DNA from: Saprospiraceae bacterium
GTDB lineage: Bacteria > Bacteroidota > Bacteroidia > Chitinophagales > Saprospiraceae
Length of the DNA stretch: 36,125 nucleotides
Assembly: GCA_020631355.1 (NCBI GenBank)
Contig: JAHDHL010000048.1
Location: 1-36,125 of the forward strand
Direction of reading: 5' to 3'
The notes below the pieces were generated by a model. It had not been told where the DNA came from, did not search any database, and was given only the letters and a program-made list of their open reading frames with translations. Position 1 is the stretch's first letter, and every line of letters begins with the position of its first letter. The translations under genes and the position numbers were made by a program. Below, one piece after another: positions 33,601 through 36,125 of this stretch.

Positions 33601-34441
33601 GTGTTCCTGAATTGGTGCCTGTAAAGGGACTGGCAGTTGTCCAAACATAAATTTGGGAAATTCCAATGGTTATGTTTTCATTCGCATAAAGTACTGCGGA
33701 TTGATTGAAGAAAGCCGTGACGAAACTTTGTGTGTTCGCTCCCTTGTTGGAATAGATGTCATCATCTACTTCAATGAAAATCCTAAGACAATCGCCGGGT
33801 GCTCTATTGGCGTTATCATAACGCAATTGACCTTGTCTATATCCGACAGTGGCTTCATCTGAAGTGGCACAAGTACTATTGTACTCTGGAATCAGGTGCT
33901 TGTCATTGTAGACAATGTGATGATTCGTAACGGACTTTTCCATTCTACCAATAACAAAATTCCCCTCGTTATTAGCGAAAAAACCTGCTATTTCATTGTG
34001 CTCATAGAAACTAATGGCAGCTATGGAATTTTCCATTCCTTTGATAATACCATGATAGTGAACCCCAAGGTCACCATCCAGTTGTCTACCATCACTGGTG
34101 ACGACTTGGAAGCCATCCGCTAATATATCGACCTTGACGAGATCCAATTCCACAACTCCGTATTCCAATGTTGGAATTTCTACGGTAATGGCATAGTGCT
34201 CAGCTTGTCTGGCAGCCTGTAATGCATCCTCATTGAGTTGGATAAGGGCACCTTGTGTAACTACATCCTTGGTCCGGCTATCGGTACCTGCATGGATGAT
34301 TTGTTGATGGAATGGTTGGATGTTGGTAAATGTAGTTTGTGCATCATGTTCGGTTTGAATGTTTTGGTAAATGGTACCTGTTTGGGCAAATCCTGCCATT
34401 GTGAATAGGAGTGAGGCAAGAACTAATGTAAATTTGTGCAT
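30650..34441 (-). CDS. Reprolysin-like zinc metalloprotease with Cys-rich repeats, beta-helix and T9SS sorting domain
   Basis: A 1263-aa exported protein. Signal peptide 1-20 (MAGFAQ) and a propeptide to about 210. The metzincin domain (about 215-430) has HEMGHLFGCRH (His351, Glu352, His355, His361) and the Met-turn MSYCH (397-401). Five copies of a Cys-rich unit (C-DG-QN-DE-GVDCGG-NCP-C) lie at about 440-465, 579-602, 605-629, 631-655 and 764-787. Two copies of a beta domain containing INDSYGDGLFD (about 466-571 and 656-759) sit between them. Residues about 790-1185 form a right-handed parallel beta-helix with an IYVDASADGADNGTSWENAY start, as in polymorphic outer-membrane proteins. The T9SS type A sorting domain ends the chain (about 1192-1263, VYPNPTNG). 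Probably surface protease and adhesin in one. Confidence 0.9.
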   Translation of the reverse strand: MHKFTLVLASLLFTMAGFAQTGTIYQNIQTEHDAQTTFTNIQPFHQQIIHAGTDSRTKDVVTQGALIQLNEDALQAARQAEHYAITVEIPTLEYGVVELDLVKVDILADGFQVVTSDGRQLDGDLGVHYHGIIKGMENSIAAISFYEHNEIAGFFANNEGNFVIGRMEKSVTNHHIVYNDKHLIPEYNSTCATSDEATVGYRQGQLRYDNANRAPGDCLRIFIEVDDDIYSNKGANTQSFVTAFFNQSAVLYANENITIGISQIYVWTTASPFTGTNSGTLLGQFQAQYSNANPFDGDIGHMISYSGGGGIAAGFSAICNSEIDNRMCFSGINSSYANVPTFSWTVQVFTHEMGHLFGCRHTHACVWNGNNTAIDGCSGVEGNCSQPGIPSNGGTIMSYCHLQNVGINFNNGFGLQPGNVMRNNVDNAICLASSCTGNYPTCDDGVQNQDETGVDCGGVNCPACPCSDNQIEISILSDSYPEETSWQFVDANGNVVVEAGPFNYVPTNTTFSQVVCLPNGCYDFIINDSYGDGLFDGNNTGTYTVTELTNNNTVLASGSGNFGSSQTTNFCVNGGTPPTCTDGIQNGDETGVDCGGSNCPVCPPSCTDGIQNQDETGVDCGGSNCPACPPTCTDGIQNGDEEGVDCGGSNCAPCPCNGTDITLSILFDSWPDEISWSLADDAGNVVDSDSYSNNNLANSTDTRTYCLADDCYVFTINDSYGDGLFDSQNTGNVTIETGNGETLVFVVGNFGSQSVSNFCVPIPTCTDGVQNGDETGVDCGGSNCPDCPTGIYVDASADGADNGTSWENAYRDLQDALAVGANQTIHIAEGVYIPTNNTTARGTAFDIPTGATLLGGYPMGGGTRDPIANGTFLSGNIDGDNSYDGNSYHVVRLLNVTDVVIDGVHIKDGSADNENSFGRSRGGGVYSNGASATFNDVVFRRNNAIKGGAVFATLSPNITFNNCEIKLNVAENGSALYHSNQTNMFINSCWIVNNNSTTRCAIEINNSLSTEINNTVIANNASRNANAIGFIATNRDQTCNIYNSTILGETKDKYLLSLQTGNNDVLDLNIYNSIIAHQNTNFTKNAVAYNNGTLNFLTQNCYIQGSSIIGTNDANIYEDVVGDLMLNADYSLNECSPAVNAGDNSYMNGLTSDFAGNDRIFDTTVDMGAYESQTTCGTNFREMEEEVQTYYKVKVYPNPTNGILNIKTDLEIVNVEVFDILGQQILSSQQRELDIRHLNDGIYILNVRNENGELIRTEKIMKR

Positions 34442-34580
34442 GCTTTGATGTAAGAATTTGGTGAATGAATTTATTTCTCGTGAATGAAATAGTTGTTGTG
34501 GAGTTCTATTCTATGTTAGAAATGGCAAATTAACACATACGAAATTGTATTATGTATGTATAAAATCATACTTTTTGAAA

Positions 34581-34599
34581 ACGTTACACTTTGTAACGT
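34581..34599. promoter_or_regulatory. Perfect operator-like inverted repeat upstream of the metalloprotease
   Basis: ACGTTACA (34581-34588) and TGTAACGT (34592-34599) are exact 8-base arms around CTT, 140 bases before the metalloprotease start. Size and symmetry suit a helix-turn-helix dimer. Confidence 0.45.
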
Positions 34600-34652
34600 A
34601 GGCTAGGCGACATAGTTGGTGTAAAAGGATGGTTTGGCGTGTTCGGATATAA

Positions 34653-34687
34653 AAAATCCCTGCTGGTGTGTAACCAACAGGGATTTT
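34653..34687 (-). terminator. Terminator of the DUF1508-OmpA gene
   Basis: The stem 34653-34667/34673-34687 has 14 pairs and one mismatch, 5-base loop GTGTA. On the minus strand it continues into a T-run (complement of the A-run 34651-34656). Confidence 0.88.
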
Positions 34688-34725
34688 ATTATTAGGTGTA
34701 TCCTAGTAATAGTACCTATCCAGGA

Positions 34726-36125
34726 TTAACGTTGTGAGATAATGACTTCTACACGTCTGTTTTTGATTCTATTTTCCCTGTTGGTATTCTCAACAACGGG
34801 TTTGCTGGATCCATAGCCCTTGAATGTCATTCTGGACTTACTGATACCTCTCTTGAGAAGTTTTCTGAAGACGCATCTGGCTCGGATTCCGGATAAGCTG
34901 ATATTACCATCCTGATATTTACCATCATAAACATCACTTTCCTTGTCATCAATATGCCCTAGGATATCGATTCTCATATTGGGATAAGCTTTCATTAATT
35001 TAGCCAAATCATCCATTTCAGCATATGCATCCTCATTCATATGTGCATCATTATCACCAAAGTGAACGATACTCAGCGTGTACTTCTCAGATGGAATCTT
35101 ACAGTTGGGGTCAGCCAAACAATCTGCCATCATAGCTACGGCACTACCCGGAGCGAATCCTAATGCAGCAGCATTGGGACCCAATACCTTGGTTTCGTAT
35201 TCCTCAGGCATTGCAGTTGCTTCGTCCTCTGTGGTAGGAGGCGTTACTACTTCCTCCTTGGTTTCGTTGGATGATAACTCATCCTCAGCTACAGCAGCAG
35301 CTCCGCCACAACCATCACATCCCTTGAACCACCAAAGCAATAGTAATAATAAGAGTAAACCCAATAATGCCAACCACCAATACCTGAGACAACCCGGGCC
35401 ATCAGCTGCTGTTGCAGTGCCTGCACCTGCTACGGCTGCTGCACCTGCACCACCTAGTGGAGCTTCTTCTTCTATGACTGCTTCTGGTGTGTCCACTATG
35501 GGAACAATTGGTGCTACGACTTCTTCCTCTACTTCTAGTTCCACTTCGGGTTCTATTTCCACAGGAGGAACAATGGGTACCACTGGTACAACTGGTGGTG
35601 CTACGATATTCTCCTCCACAACAGGTTCTGGGTCCTCAATTACTGGTACTACAGGAGGAACCAACGGAACAGCCAATGCGTCGCTTTCGATGGTTTCTGG
35701 TTCTGCTTCCTCAGCATCACCCGGAATGAACAGGGGTGCGGCTGCCATAGCCATGAATGGAGCAAATAACCCCAAAGCTGCACCCTCATCATCCTTTGCA
35801 CAACTTCTGGCAATTTCCTGATGGTTGCCTGCTTTTAGGACGACAAAGTACTTTCCATGTGCTTCAATCGTACTTCTCCTATCCTCGTTTTCCCAATTCT
35901 TGATGACAGACCTGATGCCATTGTCCCTTGCTGCGACGGTGGTGTATCCCTCACTCCTGAGTAGTACCTCATCATTGCGGTCAATCATGGCGAAGTAATA
36001 TTCACCCTCGTGGTCGAAAGTGGAGAAATGTTCGAATTCCTCACTTCTCGGATGTCCCTTGTATGCTTCGCATCTGAGGTAATCATCCTTTCTTGCATTG
36101 GAAACAGGAGCTGCCGCTACCAATA
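34726..36125 (-). CDS. DUF1508-TM-OmpA fusion protein, N-terminus cut by window edge
   Basis: At least 466 codons remain; the frame is open to the right edge and the first readable codon is TTG, so the true start is outside the window. Numbering from that codon: two DUF1508 (YegP-like) units, about 38-76 (YYFAMIDRNDEVLLRSEGY) and about 87-125 (GKYFVVLKAGNHQEIARS); a Pro/Val/Glu-rich linker (137-220); a Gly/Ala stretch; one membrane helix (249-266); a short segment with CDGCGG; an acidic linker; and an OmpA domain (about 346-465) with GHIDDKESD, LSGIRARCVFRKLLKRGIS, GYGSSKP and NRRVEV. The Asp and Arg that bind diaminopimelate are in place. The layout implies DUF1508 in the cytoplasm and OmpA gripping peptidoglycan, like MotB. 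Upstream DUF1508 copies may exist beyond the edge. Confidence 0.85.
   Translation of the reverse strand, partial: LVAAAPVSNARKDDYLRCEAYKGHPRSEEFEHFSTFDHEGEYYFAMIDRNDEVLLRSEGYTTVAARDNGIRSVIKNWENEDRRSTIEAHGKYFVVLKAGNHQEIARSCAKDDEGAALGLFAPFMAMAAAPLFIPGDAEEAEPETIESDALAVPLVPPVVPVIEDPEPVVEENIVAPPVVPVVPIVPPVEIEPEVELEVEEEVVAPIVPIVDTPEAVIEEEAPLGGAGAAAVAGAGTATAADGPGCLRYWWLALLGLLLLLLLLWWFKGCDGCGGAAAVAEDELSSNETKEEVVTPPTTEDEATAMPEEYETKVLGPNAAALGFAPGSAVAMMADCLADPNCKIPSEKYTLSIVHFGDNDAHMNEDAYAEMDDLAKLMKAYPNMRIDILGHIDDKESDVYDGKYQDGNISLSGIRARCVFRKLLKRGISKSRMTFKGYGSSKPVVENTNRENRIKNRRVEVIISQR

Noticed and set aside
35078-35821. 247-codon frame antisense to the DUF1508-OmpA gene
   Set aside because: Low-complexity Ser/Thr/Gly product caused by the Pro/Val/Glu-rich and Ala-rich codons on the real strand.

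Overview
This is a chromosomal segment of a member of the Bacteroidota, most likely a Saprospiria-type or related gliding lineage; the sequence does not support a genus. The evidence is a gldC gliding-motility gene, three large secreted proteins ending in type A type IX secretion (T9SS) sorting domains, a single-chain alpha2-type glycyl-tRNA synthetase, and several exact matches to the Bacteroidota -7 promoter box TAnnTTTG. I see no IS element, prophage, CRISPR array, rRNA or tRNA. The gene content reads as core chromosome with a strong cell-envelope and secretion theme.

Layout. 1-5157: a cell-wall amidase and a TlpA-like thioredoxin (minus strand, probable operon), a MuiA-like DUF4139 protein (plus), then an ALDH7-type aldehyde dehydrogenase (minus). 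5158-5922 is a 765-base stretch with no supported gene. 5923-12150: a membrane-anchored orphan histidine kinase, a minus-strand pair (small membrane protein plus secreted L-type lectin), glycyl-tRNA synthetase, LptB, and a second, soluble orphan histidine kinase. 12218-14247: TerC (minus), then MmcQ/YjbR and a short phosphatidylserine decarboxylase (plus, 13 bases apart). 14658-17545: a T9SS cargo protein, a small secreted Cys/Lys-rich repeat protein and an outer-membrane barrel protein. 17952-19381: four small membrane proteins (DUF2085, a 71-aa protein, a CCC-motif protein, DUF2752) with conserved cysteine motifs. 19564-27173: a TMTC-like GT-C/TPR membrane protein, a PBP4-type carboxypeptidase and a 1287-aa S8 protease with a T9SS tail. 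27388-36125: an orphan MacB-like permease, queA, gldC, a 1263-aa T9SS metalloprotease and a truncated inner-membrane DUF1508-OmpA fusion.

How the genes fit together. Many products concern the envelope: peptidoglycan turnover (amidase, PBP4), LPS export (LptB), phospholipid synthesis (Psd), peptidoglycan anchoring (OmpA fusion), an outer-membrane barrel, gliding/T9SS (GldC) and T9SS substrates. There are nine hairpins I read as terminators, mostly between convergent genes or at operon ends. Several intergenic regions hold inverted repeats that no gene explains. The most notable are a nested stem structure at 16069-16181, a pair of mutually exclusive hairpins at 14388-14435 and a three-half-site operator-like element at 17907-17929.

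The best candidates for undescribed biology are the Cys/Lys-rich secreted protein (16347-16835) with the structured element upstream, the cysteine-motif membrane cluster (17952-19381) and the DUF1508-TM-OmpA fusion (34726-36125). All assignments come from reading motifs by eye; no database search was run.
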